Shown: in pieces, positions 15,861-24,747 of the stretch | How the letters are laid out: each line of letters opens with the position of its first letter | Numbering within the stretch: position 1 is the stretch's first letter | Origin: Endobugula sp047619205 | Lineage (GTDB): Bacteria > Pseudomonadota > Gammaproteobacteria > Pseudomonadales > Cellvibrionaceae | Assembly: GCA_047619205.1 (NCBI GenBank) | Contig: JBLHJR010000032.1 | Location: forward strand, 1-31,090 | DNA: 31,090 nucleotides | Reading direction: 5' to 3' | Program-made: the position numbers and the translations under genes | The notes under the pieces: model-generated | What the model was told of the DNA's origin: nothing | The model's input: only the letters and a program-made list of their open reading frames with translations | Databases searched by the model: none

Positions 15861-17228
15861 ATGCCGATAAATAAGACTGAAAATAGAGATAAAACCCAAG
15901 CCCACCTCAGCCAGCTATCTGACATTCTAGATAACAACGGCGAAATGCGCTCGGTTAGGCGTATGCTGAACGGCTTAAAGCCTATAGACATTTCGCGCTT
16001 ACTAGAATCTTCGCCGCCACCATCCCGAAAAGTCCTCTGGTCCATGGTTGAAGACGATATTCGCGGCGAAGTATTACAAGAAATATCCGATGAGTTAACC
16101 GGACAAATACTCAAAACCATGAATACCCAAGAGGTCGCGGATATTACCGAAGGCCTCGATGTCGATGATGTCGCCGATATTTTACAACAGCTTCCCGACC
16201 GTATTATCCAAGAAGTACTGGAAGCGATGTCAACACAAAATCGCTTGCGCGTAGAAACCGTGCTGCTGTATGAAGAAGATACGGCTGGCGGTTTGATGAA
16301 CACCGATATTATTACCGTACGGCCTCGCTTTACCTTAGATGTCGTCATTCGCTATTTACGTCGGCACGATGAAATACCTAACTCCACCGACCAATTATTT
16401 GTAGTCAACCAAGATGATGTCTTTTTAGGCACATTATCAATGAGTCAGTTACTCACATCCGACCCTAACATCAGCGTACGTGAAATTATGCGCACCGATT
16501 TGGAAGCGCTACCCACCACAATGGATGATAGCCAAGTCGCCCAATTATTTGAACAAAATGACTGGGTTTCCGCAGCCGTTATTGATGAAAATAGAAAAAT
16601 TGTTGGACGAATCACTATTGATGATGTGGTTGATGTCATCAGAGAAGATGCCGATCACTCACTAATGAGTCTCGCGGGCCTCGATGAAGATGAAGACACC
16701 TTCGCGCCGCTAATGCGCACCACCCCAAGACGAGCAGTATGGCTAGGCATTAATTTACTCACCGCTATCCTAGCCTCTTCAGTGATTAACATCTTCCAAG
16801 ATACCATCGATAAAGTCGTTGCTCTCGCCGTTCTCATGCCTATTGTTGCTAGTATGGGTGGGGTTGCGGGCAGCCAAACATTAACTGTAGTCATTCGCGG
16901 GATGGCCTTAGGTAAAATTGGCCCAACGAACCAACGCTGGCTATTATCACGCGAAGTGTTCTCGGGGCTATTAAATGGCCTATTGTGGGCAAGTATATTA
17001 GGCCTTATTACGGCTTGGTGGTTTAATGACATCACTATGGCGTTTATCATTGCAACAGCCACGCTGATCAATCTATTAACGGCTGCGGTTGGTGGTACGA
17101 TGTTACCCTCCTTACTAAAAAAAATGGGGGCTGACCCTGCATTATCCGGTGGTGTTGCTTTAACCACACTAACCGACGTCGTTGGCTTCCTCTCTTTTCT
17201 CGGTCTAGCGACACTTTTTTATTCGTAA
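15861..17228 (+). CDS. mgtE: Magnesium transporter MgtE
   Basis: A 455-residue Mg2+ channel/transporter. The order of domains is cytosolic MgtE_N superhelix (about 35-135), a pair of CBS domains (about 140-265), a linker helix, and five membrane helices (about 285-455) with the conserved pore sequence PIVASMGGVAGSQTLTV. In known structures magnesium binding between the N and CBS domains closes the channel. It starts 29 bases after ptsO and could be cotranscribed. The last codons and the stop lie within the first unit of a 17-bp tandem repeat (17211-17261). Confidence 0.95.
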   Translation: MPINKTENRDKTQAHLSQLSDILDNNGEMRSVRRMLNGLKPIDISRLLESSPPPSRKVLWSMVEDDIRGEVLQEISDELTGQILKTMNTQEVADITEGLDVDDVADILQQLPDRIIQEVLEAMSTQNRLRVETVLLYEEDTAGGLMNTDIITVRPRFTLDVVIRYLRRHDEIPNSTDQLFVVNQDDVFLGTLSMSQLLTSDPNISVREIMRTDLEALPTTMDDSQVAQLFEQNDWVSAAVIDENRKIVGRITIDDVVDVIREDADHSLMSLAGLDEDEDTFAPLMRTTPRRAVWLGINLLTAILASSVINIFQDTIDKVVALAVLMPIVASMGGVAGSQTLTVVIRGMALGKIGPTNQRWLLSREVFSGLLNGLLWASILGLITAWWFNDITMAFIIATATLINLLTAAVGGTMLPSLLKKMGADPALSGGVALTTLTDVVGFLSFLGLATLFYS

Positions 17229-17261
17229 CACTTTTTTATTCGTAACACTTTTTTACTCGTA
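17211..17261. repeat. Three tandem 17-bp repeats at the 3' end of mgtE
   Basis: The unit ACACTTTTTTATTCGTA occurs at 17211-17227 and 17228-17244 exactly, and at 17245-17261 with one change (ACTCG), followed by a partial ACAC. The first unit codes for the last residues of MgtE, and the TAA stop spans the junction with the second unit. Units 2 and 3 are therefore non-coding copies of the gene's own 3' end, most simply made by replication slippage. Confidence 0.9.
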
Positions 17262-17296
17262 ACACGACTTACCACACCACTAAGGTCAGTACTTAA

Positions 17297-17848
17297 ATGA
17301 ACAATGAGCCCGAACACGACGAAGATGACTTGACAATTAGTCGCACAGCGCGAAAAAAATCGATGCAAATATACATTAAAATAGGAGAGGAATTACTTAC
17401 CTTGAGCCGCTCCCAACTGAGCACAATTCCAGTAGACAATGAGCTATCAGAAGCTCTCAAGGTTGCAAAAAAAATTAAAGTCGGCAATGCCTTAAAAAGA
17501 CAAATGTCCTTTATTGGAAAATTAATTAGAACAAATAATTATATTGAGATACAGGCCGCACTTGACGAGCTAAAACTGCAAGACGCACGCCATGAAAGCA
17601 TCTCAAAAAAAGCAGAAAAATGGAGAGAGAAAATATTAGCAGAAGAACCTAAAGCATTGGCTGAATTTATTGGCGCGCATGACAACTGTGACAAACAAAA
17701 ATTAAATCAACTAGTACGCAGTGCAATAAAAGAAGTAAAGCAAGAACTCAAGAGTAACGACACTGACTCAGGTGCGTCAAAAAATAAAAAAGCGTTATTT
17801 AAATTATTACGCATAACTATTTCAGAGCAAACTAGTTTAAGGGGGTAA
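17297..17848 (+). CDS. darP: Ribosome-associated protein DarP (YjgA, DUF615)
   Basis: This 183-residue, strongly helical and Lys-rich protein matches the YjgA/DarP family, which helps late 50S ribosomal subunit maturation. Family features seen include the acidic N-terminus (EPEHDEDD), the SRTARKKSMQIYIKIGEELL region, VDNELSEALKVAKKIKVGNALKRQMSFIGKLIR, and the C-terminal KKALFKLLR. It is usually next to pmbA/tldD, which are not here. It ends only 12 bases from the stop of convergent yhdP. AAGG about ten bases before the ATG is a weak ribosome site. Confidence 0.88.
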   Translation: MNNEPEHDEDDLTISRTARKKSMQIYIKIGEELLTLSRSQLSTIPVDNELSEALKVAKKIKVGNALKRQMSFIGKLIRTNNYIEIQAALDELKLQDARHESISKKAEKWREKILAEEPKALAEFIGAHDNCDKQKLNQLVRSAIKEVKQELKSNDTDSGASKNKKALFKLLRITISEQTSLRG

Positions 17849-17860
17849 AAGTACGAACAA

Positions 17861-20800
17861 TTACTCGTATTCTTCCAGCAACGGACTTATAGCAGACTGA
17901 CTTTTCTCTTCGTTTTCAGCTGATCTATTGTTAAAAATATTTAAAAATTTAACTTCCGGATCACTCCAATTACCTTTAATAGAGTAGGTTAGGCTTGACA
18001 CCTTATCCACCTGAGGTTTAAAAATTTTACTAACAATATAAACACCCGCTGCCGCAGGCAAGCCTGCTGCCAAGGCCGCCACAAAAGTTAAATTTCCTCC
18101 TACGGGAAGCGTTGTCACTAGCACACCATCAATATTTTCATTTACGTAGTCAATTTTTCCTGCCATGGTAAATTTACTAGAAGGAGACTTCATCTGTAAT
18201 GGTTCTTGAAAATATATCCATCCCTGATCAAATAAAAATCGACTGGTGATACGATCGAATACCACACCTTTCTTATATAAATCAGAAAAATCTAATTTCA
18301 ATCGACGCGCCCACGTATTAAAGTTAAACAAGCCGAATAAACGCAAGACACCTGTTGACGCCTTAGTTTCATTTTGCACAAACAAACCATCCTTTAATTC
18401 TGCCTGCATATTACCCCTGAGCTTATCCATAGAGAAAAAAGCTGGAGAGCCATTCCATGCGACATTGATAGCAATGTCAGTGGTTTTACTTTCTATTAAT
18501 GGCGGGAAGCCGAAGTCTTTAAAAAGATGATGGATTCCAGCGCCAGCCAACACACCCTTAAATATCGTCTCTCGTTGCGCAGGGAATTCACCAGAACCCT
18601 TTTCCGACCATATTAATGAAGCCCCTGCAGAATTAATTCCAGTTAAAGATAACTGACTAAACTCGGCACGAATATCATCCACCCTAACTCCATTTTTTAT
18701 TGGGTTAATCATAAAGTCCCAACCACCTAGAGCAGTATCTTTATAATATAAATTCTTGACATTGATCTTTGCGGTCTTCACTAAAGAAAAGTCCATCTCC
18801 GCCAATGGGTCGACCACAACACTAGCCAGGTCTTTTTTCACGCCATCGCCTAAAATAATGAAATGGTTCAAGTCCACTTTTATTGGTGTAGCGAAGGTAT
18901 CATCAACAATAAAGCCGCCATCAATCATTTTATTGTTGATATGTGCATCCCATATATTACCAATACGTTTGCCGACAACACTAACATTATCAATAACAGT
19001 TTCTCTAACCGACAATTTTTCTATATCAATATCAAAGTTCAACATTGCTATTAATTTTTTTGATTTTAATGTATTTTTTTTTGGCTCGGGCCAAGACGAA
19101 AGAAAATTAAACCACTGACCTACCGAAAACTCTTTCAATGATGCTCGAACAGAAAAGGTTTCTTTACGCTGCACTTTAAATGGAGGAGAAAGCAGTTCTT
19201 CAGTTCGGCCAACCAACAAAACTCCTGACCGATTACTGCCATCAAACTCTGCTCTAATGTCGTCACCCAATTGTACAACGTACTTAGTCGAATTATCTTT
19301 AAGCCATCCAGTTAACTCGAAGCTCTTTAACTGATTTTTGTTTTTAGCAAAAGGAACTGGAAGATCACTAGATAGCCCCTTTAAATTAGAAGACAGTGAT
19401 AATTTCGCCGAATATTTTCTACTTTTTTTATCAGTAGGTACACGAATATTGAGATTATAAGCTACACCACCAGACAACTGCGGAAAAATCGAAATACCCA
19501 TCCATTCAGACAAAGGCTTTATATTAACAAAGCTATCGCCAGTAATGGATAAGTATTCTCCATCAACCAAGCTATCACTCGATGACTTACGCGCAAGCTG
19601 TGTAATGCTAAGTGGTAAAGTATTGCCAAACAAAGATACTGACAACCCATCAGAATACAAGCCTCGTTGATTAGAGTAAAAAAGAAAACCCTTAACTGCC
19701 TGTATATTTAACTTTCGCGTATTAGACTGAAATTCATTATTCTTAAATGTAACTTTAACTAACTGTTTTGAATTAGTGCTTGCCGTTTTCACCTCGGTCA
19801 ACAAAGGAACATTAACATTAACATCCAAACTCATATCGCCAGTAGCAGACCATGCATCAAGACTGTTGCCAACCTTAGTGCGCAGCCATGTTTCCTTTAG
19901 CAAACGTAAACCCGTAATGGCAGGTAAGTCTGTGTTCAGCCGAACATTCAGCTCCTTCTTATTATACTCTTGCCAGGTCACCCTTAACTTATCTATTGGT
20001 TCATCTAGCATCTTTGCTTGGGTACTGAATAATTGAGCATACTCGTCATCCACTAACACTTTCGCCGTAGCTTCTTGTAATGTAGGCCAGTCTGGGCTAA
20101 ATGAAATCTCTGTTTCCTCAGCATCCAAAAAAAGCTGCAAGCTGCGCGTATTGTTCTCTCCGGAAGAACCACCACGATAAATAAAACCGGTCTGACTTAT
20201 ATTACCTGCACCCAAGCTAGTCGATAGCCAATGGGTTAATGCCTTAGGTAATTTTTTAGGAACAAACTGTTGATAATGTTCTACTGAACTATTTTTTATT
20301 CCTAGCTGTAAAATAAAATTACTTTTTGGGTCATCACCTCCCCAAGGAATATTTGCCAAAAAATAGCCATTACCTTCACCAAAACTAGAGCTCACCTTAA
20401 CCGCACCACTATTGACAGTAACACGCTTATTCTTCGGCTCCCATAGCCATGCCATTTGGCCTTTTATATGATCAAAGTGTAATGCCTGCTGATAGATTTT
20501 CTTGGGGAAAAACTTAAAATCATTGGTCTCCACATTGACAAAGCCTTTATGCAAATTAGTTTCTACATAACCATTCACATTATCAATACCGGGAATATAG
20601 CTAGATGGACTACTGGAAACATCCACTAAGTTGGCAGACAATATCGATTTCTGCCAATTCGTTTTATTAACATCCACAATAATATTATCAACGCTGCCGT
20701 CTAAAGCCATCTCCGCTATCGCTTGCCCAATTTTTTTGGGCAAGGTAAAACGATCGTCAACCCAACTCGCCCATGCTTTAAGCGATACACTATCAATCAT

Positions 20801-21835
20801 TAAGCGTAATGCTTTCTGTGGCTCTTGTTGCAATAATAACTGCTCTATGCGCTGAGTATTATCTACCATTATATCGCGCAAGCCTATTGACCAACCTTTA
20901 GCTCGCCCATAGCTACCACGCACATTGGCAGCAACCGGAATATTAAGTAAATGTTGTTTAGAATGCGTAGTTTGAGCAAGGCCAGACAGAGAAAAATTAC
21001 CGACAAACTCAACACGTTGAACCGTTTTAAAATCAAACCACCATGTGCCATTAATCGTTGATTGCCGACTAATGTCAGCTGAAGAAAGGTCATCATTAAT
21101 GGCAATATTATGATCAGGTAAAAAACCTTCGGCAATATCATTAAGCGGAAATCCCTTTAATTGTAAATAGCCTATGGAATAACCCTCTTCTCCTCTTGCG
21201 CCTTGCCTCTCCAAGACTAATGAAAAAGCTTCCTCCCCCTGAATGCTAGCGGCTGCGGTTAAGCGATGAAAATCGCCCGCGTTTTCTATTTGCACTGAAG
21301 GAATGGTGGTTCGAACCACTTTATTATTAGAAAAAGTTAACTGGACATCTGCATTATTTACGCTTATTTGGGAAACGCTTTCGAAAATTTCTTTTGGACT
21401 ATAATAATGCCTATCATTACCCCCAACAGGAAAGCCCGCAACTTTCCACTGCCCCCCCTCTCCCTGCCTAACATCGAGATAAATTTCATCAAGCGCCACC
21501 TGCGCCCAAACCCATTGAAACCGGAATAAACTGGCCAATATATCCACTGTAAAGTCTGCTTTATCAACACTTAATAATTTTTTTCCGTCGCCGTCACTAA
21601 TCGCTATATTATTCACTAATACATGTGGACGTAAACCATACCAAGTAGCGCTTATACGTCCTAGACTGACGTCAGCATTTATTTCGGTACTTAAAAATTG
21701 CACTATGGAGGGACGCACTCGATCTACTTGTGGCGCTAACAATCTAAGCGATTGCAACAGCACAGCTATCAACACAACAATAGCTGCTAAGGTATAGTAA
21801 TAATAACGCGGACTATGCGCTAAAAATTTATACAT
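17861..21835 (-). CDS. yhdP: YhdP-family AsmA-like envelope protein
   Basis: A very large (1324-residue) protein with one N-terminal membrane helix (about 13-35) and a long periplasmic region of repeated beta-strands, ending in an AsmA-like C-terminal domain (LRLFGLFNFNTWARRLKLDF, then MKSPSSKFTMAGKID and VTTLPVGGNLTF). In E. coli YhdP, TamB and YdbH form partly redundant bridges that move phospholipids to the outer membrane. Length and N-terminal pattern match YhdP. In relatives it follows rng in the mre-maf-rng-yhdP cluster; here rng and maf are missing and mreD lies 134 bases upstream. Confidence 0.9.
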   Translation of the reverse strand: MYKFLAHSPRYYYYTLAAIVVLIAVLLQSLRLLAPQVDRVRPSIVQFLSTEINADVSLGRISATWYGLRPHVLVNNIAISDGDGKKLLSVDKADFTVDILASLFRFQWVWAQVALDEIYLDVRQGEGGQWKVAGFPVGGNDRHYYSPKEIFESVSQISVNNADVQLTFSNNKVVRTTIPSVQIENAGDFHRLTAAASIQGEEAFSLVLERQGARGEEGYSIGYLQLKGFPLNDIAEGFLPDHNIAINDDLSSADISRQSTINGTWWFDFKTVQRVEFVGNFSLSGLAQTTHSKQHLLNIPVAANVRGSYGRAKGWSIGLRDIMVDNTQRIEQLLLQQEPQKALRLMIDSVSLKAWASWVDDRFTLPKKIGQAIAEMALDGSVDNIIVDVNKTNWQKSILSANLVDVSSSPSSYIPGIDNVNGYVETNLHKGFVNVETNDFKFFPKKIYQQALHFDHIKGQMAWLWEPKNKRVTVNSGAVKVSSSFGEGNGYFLANIPWGGDDPKSNFILQLGIKNSSVEHYQQFVPKKLPKALTHWLSTSLGAGNISQTGFIYRGGSSGENNTRSLQLFLDAEETEISFSPDWPTLQEATAKVLVDDEYAQLFSTQAKMLDEPIDKLRVTWQEYNKKELNVRLNTDLPAITGLRLLKETWLRTKVGNSLDAWSATGDMSLDVNVNVPLLTEVKTASTNSKQLVKVTFKNNEFQSNTRKLNIQAVKGFLFYSNQRGLYSDGLSVSLFGNTLPLSITQLARKSSSDSLVDGEYLSITGDSFVNIKPLSEWMGISIFPQLSGGVAYNLNIRVPTDKKSRKYSAKLSLSSNLKGLSSDLPVPFAKNKNQLKSFELTGWLKDNSTKYVVQLGDDIRAEFDGSNRSGVLLVGRTEELLSPPFKVQRKETFSVRASLKEFSVGQWFNFLSSWPEPKKNTLKSKKLIAMLNFDIDIEKLSVRETVIDNVSVVGKRIGNIWDAHINNKMIDGGFIVDDTFATPIKVDLNHFIILGDGVKKDLASVVVDPLAEMDFSLVKTAKINVKNLYYKDTALGGWDFMINPIKNGVRVDDIRAEFSQLSLTGINSAGASLIWSEKGSGEFPAQRETIFKGVLAGAGIHHLFKDFGFPPLIESKTTDIAINVAWNGSPAFFSMDKLRGNMQAELKDGLFVQNETKASTGVLRLFGLFNFNTWARRLKLDFSDLYKKGVVFDRITSRFLFDQGWIYFQEPLQMKSPSSKFTMAGKIDYVNENIDGVLVTTLPVGGNLTFVAALAAGLPAAAGVYIVSKIFKPQVDKVSSLTYSIKGNWSDPEVKFLNIFNNRSAENEEKSQSAISPLLEEYE

Positions 21836-21969
21836 ATAAATTTCACTTGATTACACATAGCAAAAATATGACCTTTAACAGGAAGTAGACTAGAAAATCG
21901 ATTTATATAGCACTACAACGCACATCATCTCATTCAAAAACTGAACAATAACTGACATACGCCTCAGTA

Positions 21970-22437
21970 TTAGGGTATACGATAATATATCTTAATCGTT
22001 CTCAATGTTACCACGGTCAATGGCCACATAAATGCTGTCACTAGCGCCGCAACCAAAAAAATAGGGGTGTCCACGCTCTTCCCCATAAATCCACTAGCCC
22101 AATTACCAAACAATTGGTAAATACCCACCAAGACAAATACCCAAGCCGCTTGCTGCCATAGAGCATAGCTACGGATACGCTGATAGGCCAAATGGGAAAT
22201 ATACGCAACCACGATTAACCCAATGGAATGATATCCCATCGGTGATAACGTAATAACATCCAACAACAAACCTGCTATCCAGGCACCTAAAAGGCCAAAG
22301 TGCTGAGGTGAATAAGTCGACCAATAAATAACAACCAAAGCCATGAACTCAGGTCGCCAGCCACGCCACTCAAAAGACAAAGGCACAATCGATAAAAGCA
22401 GTGCTAACAAAATAGAAAGGAACATTAGCCAGCGCAT
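21970..22437 (-). CDS. mreD: Rod shape-determining protein MreD
   Basis: A 155-residue integral membrane protein with about five helices. It belongs to the elongasome that links MreB filaments to peptidoglycan synthesis. Typical family elements are the N-terminal hydrophobic helix, WRPEFMALVVIYWSTYSPQHFGLLGAWIAGLLLDV and GYHSIGLIVVAYI. It begins three bases after the mreC stop, so the two are surely cotranscribed and probably coupled. Confidence 0.93.
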   Translation of the reverse strand: MRWLMFLSILLALLLSIVPLSFEWRGWRPEFMALVVIYWSTYSPQHFGLLGAWIAGLLLDVITLSPMGYHSIGLIVVAYISHLAYQRIRSYALWQQAAWVFVLVGIYQLFGNWASGFMGKSVDTPIFLVAALVTAFMWPLTVVTLRTIKIYYRIP

Positions 22438-22440
22438 GAC

Positions 22441-23280
22441 TTATTGACCTTGATTCACTGCGCCGGCGACGCTGTCATTAAAAGCCAATAACACATAGCG
22501 GCTACGATTCAATTGCGCCGTAGGGGTTGCGTAAACTGTGGCAAATGATTGACCTGGATCGTGATTCACCGATTGCACTGTAGCAACAGGATAACCTGCA
22601 GGAAAGCGGCCCCCAAGCCCTGAGCTGATCAATAAATCACCTTCCTTAATATCCATAGTGCTAGGGACATAACGCAATCGTAGCCGATATAAATCACCAA
22701 TACCCTCAATGACCGTACGCACATTATTGCGGCTTATCTGCACCGGAATCGCATGGGAGTCATCCGTAATAAAGAGCACTTCAGCAGTATTATAAGTAAT
22801 TGCCACTACCTGTCCCACCAAACCAAAAGCGTCAAGTACCGCTTGACCTGTATAAACGCCGTCTTCACTGCCTTTATTGATAATTACTTTATGTACTTTA
22901 GAGTCTGGAGAAATACCAATCAACTCAGCGACTAATATTTTGTCCTGCAAGAGCTTTGATGAATTCATCAAAGCGCGCAAACGATTATTTTCGTTAGCTA
23001 ATGCGTCCATTTTTTGCAACTTTGCCGCCTGAATCAGCACGGTATCCATTAAATGGGTATTTTCTTCAATTAACTGCTGACGAGAAGATACATTGACCTC
23101 AAACCAATCCATCATATAACGGGGTAAATGTGTCACCCAATAGAAGGGCGTGGCTAAGGTATTTAGATGGCTGCGTACCGGAGCGAAATAATTCGTATAA
23201 CGACTAATGCCTAATAGTACTAACGACAATAATACTAAAACGATTAATCGAGAAAAATAAGAAGGGCCTTTACTAAACAA
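22441..23280 (-). CDS. mreC: Rod shape-determining protein MreC
   Basis: This bitopic elongasome protein has an N-terminal membrane helix (about 10-27), a periplasmic coiled coil (about 65-110) and the MreC beta-domain (HKVIINKGSEDGVYTGQAVLD, GLVGQV, GLGGRFPAGYPVATV). Coordinates use the TTG at 23280, the only standard start in frame. However, the codons just upstream read I-K-P-L-F (ATC at 23289), matching the conserved MIKPLF N-terminus that I recall from relatives. AGGAGA lies seven bases before that ATC but 15-16 before the TTG, and an in-frame TAA sits just upstream. Translation therefore may begin at the ATC, or less likely GTT (23292), giving 282-283 residues. Confidence 0.92.
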   Translation of the reverse strand: MFSKGPSYFSRLIVLVLLSLVLLGISRYTNYFAPVRSHLNTLATPFYWVTHLPRYMMDWFEVNVSSRQQLIEENTHLMDTVLIQAAKLQKMDALANENNRLRALMNSSKLLQDKILVAELIGISPDSKVHKVIINKGSEDGVYTGQAVLDAFGLVGQVVAITYNTAEVLFITDDSHAIPVQISRNNVRTVIEGIGDLYRLRLRYVPSTMDIKEGDLLISSGLGGRFPAGYPVATVQSVNHDPGQSFATVYATPTAQLNRSRYVLLAFNDSVAGAVNQGQ

Positions 23281-23397
23281 TGGTTTGATAACTTATCTCC
23301 TGACAAAAGTATCTGACAAAATATAAGGTAGGCACATCAAGGAGCCGCTGAATGCGTCTGGAGTAGATTTTCGGTGAGATAACATCATTTGATTTAA

Positions 23398-23537
23398 GGG
23401 CACCTCTAAAAACAGTATTTTTTTCGTGAGTGCAAGAAGGCGCCGCGCGGAGAACCGCAGTGTATAAGGCATACATGAGGATTCGAGCACAGAGCCGACG
23501 CAGCAATCGCGGTAAAAGTGCGTGTTTAGAGATGCCC
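23398..23537. mobile_element. MITE-like element, 140 bp, flanked by TTAA
   Basis: The left end GGGCACCTCTAAAAAC (from 23398) and the right end read on the minus strand from 23537, GGGCATCTCTAAACAC, match at 14 of 16 positions. TTAA lies directly outside both ends (23394-23397 and 23538-23541) and may be the target-site duplication. The interior has a GC-rich part and a small hairpin TGTAT-AAGGC-ATACA with the adjoining ATGAGGATTCGAG, which resembles from memory short repeats scattered in other gammaproteobacteria. No transposase is encoded. Confidence 0.7.
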
Positions 23538-23633
23538 TTAAGGCGAAGGCTGAAGCTAATAGCGGGCTATTGGCAAAACCTTCCACGCTTCCGTTCCTGC
23601 TAACGCTCATTACCTATCTCCCTATAGGCAACG

Positions 23634-23657
23634 AAAAAGCAGGTTATTTTAACCTGC
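23634..23657 (-). terminator. Rho-independent terminator after mreB
   Basis: On the minus strand a perfect 8-bp stem GCAGGTTA / TAACCTGC with a three-base AAA loop is followed at once by TTTTT (23638-23634). It lies about 50 bases beyond the mreB stop, in the correct orientation, and so should end the mreB transcript before mreC. Confidence 0.8.
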
Positions 23658-23706
23658 GGGAAATAACCCATGACCTGTTCAGCGGTTCCTCGACATATGC
23701 TGAGGA

Positions 23707-24747
23707 TTAAAATTCTAGGAAGTCCATGCTACGGTCATCCATCCATTCCATTGCCACACCACCGCCTCTAGCAACGCAGGTCAACGGATCATCAGCAACG
23801 ATAACGGGTAACCCCGTCTCTTCTGCCAACAACAAATCAATATCACGCAATAAAGCACCACCGCCCGTTAACACCATGCCACTTTCAGCAATATCTGAGG
23901 CCAACTCAGGAGGTGATTGCTCTAAGGCACTTTTAACCGCTTGAACAATACCTGCTAAAGGTTCTTGCAACGCCTCCAACACTTCGCCGCTGCTTAAGGT
24001 AAAACTGCGAGGCACGCCCTCGGCCAAGTTGCGTCCACGAATATCGATGTCGCGAGACTCGCTGCCAACATAGGCACAACCCACTTCTTGCTTGATACGT
24101 TCGGCTGTAGCATCACCAATGACACTACCGTAATGACGACGCACATAATTCACAATCGACTCATCAAAACGATCACCACCAATACGAATAGAATCGGAAT
24201 ACACCACACCATTTAATGAAATAACCGCAATTTCTGTCGTACCACCACCAATATCGACCACCATAGAACCCGTAGCTTCCGCAACACGTAAACCCGCACC
24301 AATGGCAGCAGCGCGCGGCTCTTCAATTAATCTTACTTCACGTGCGCCAGCGCCTAAAACCGACTCGCGAATGGCTCTTTTCTCTACCTCTGTAGATAAA
24401 CAAGGCACACACACTAATACTCGTGGACTTGGCTGAAACCAACTATTTTCATGCACTTTACGCATAAAATGCTGCAACATTTTTTCAGTCACTTGGAAGT
24501 CTGCAATCACACCATCTTTAAGTGGACGAATGGCAGTAATATTGCCTGGCGTACGCCCCAACATGCGTTTCGCTTCAACACCTACAGCCTGCACTTGTTT
24601 TTGGCCGTTATGAGTACGAATAGCGACAACCGATGGTTCGTTGAGAACAATGCCCTTCTCACGAACATATATCAGCGTATTCGCTGTACCTAAATCGATT
24701 GAGAGGTCATTAGAAAACAAACCCCGAAGACGTTTCATTTTAAACAT
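23707..24747 (-). CDS. mreB: Rod shape-determining protein MreB (actin homologue)
   Basis: A 346-residue bacterial actin that forms membrane-bound filaments and guides side-wall peptidoglycan synthesis. The actin-fold motifs are clear: phosphate-1 SIDLGTANTLIY near the N-terminus, phosphate-2 VVDIGGGTTEIAV near 165, and the adenosine motif VLTGGGALLRD near 290. The start at 24747 (MFKMKRLRGLFSN) fits family length and leaves AGGTGG about ten bases upstream; the ATG at 24756 would place the ribosome site too close, and a third ATG (MKRL) is also possible. It has its own terminator and is divergent from gatC. Confidence 0.97.
   Translation of the reverse strand: MFKMKRLRGLFSNDLSIDLGTANTLIYVREKGIVLNEPSVVAIRTHNGQKQVQAVGVEAKRMLGRTPGNITAIRPLKDGVIADFQVTEKMLQHFMRKVHENSWFQPSPRVLVCVPCLSTEVEKRAIRESVLGAGAREVRLIEEPRAAAIGAGLRVAEATGSMVVDIGGGTTEIAVISLNGVVYSDSIRIGGDRFDESIVNYVRRHYGSVIGDATAERIKQEVGCAYVGSESRDIDIRGRNLAEGVPRSFTLSSGEVLEALQEPLAGIVQAVKSALEQSPPELASDIAESGMVLTGGGALLRDIDLLLAEETGLPVIVADDPLTCVARGGGVAMEWMDDRSMDFLEF

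Larger units (their letters stand above)
23281..23706. other. 426-bp mreB-mreC gap holding a MITE-like element and a terminator
   Basis: mreB and mreC usually lie close together. Here the gap contains, in minus-strand order, the mreB terminator (23657-23634), about 100 bases with no recognised feature, the inverted-repeat element (23537-23398) and about 110 bases up to mreC. Frames in this gap on both strands do not resemble proteins. The mreCD promoter must lie downstream of the terminator, in or beside the element, but I could not choose a convincing -35/-10 pair. Confidence 0.6.

Noticed and set aside
15836..16348. 170-codon minus-strand frame antisense to mgtE, and a similar one at 16655-17167
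   Set aside because: They lie fully opposite a well-identified gene, have Ser/Arg/Ile-biased composition typical of antisense frames, and show no domain.
23293..23610. Frames of 62-105 codons on both strands across the mreB-mreC gap
   Set aside because: They run through the inverted-repeat element and the terminator and match no protein family.
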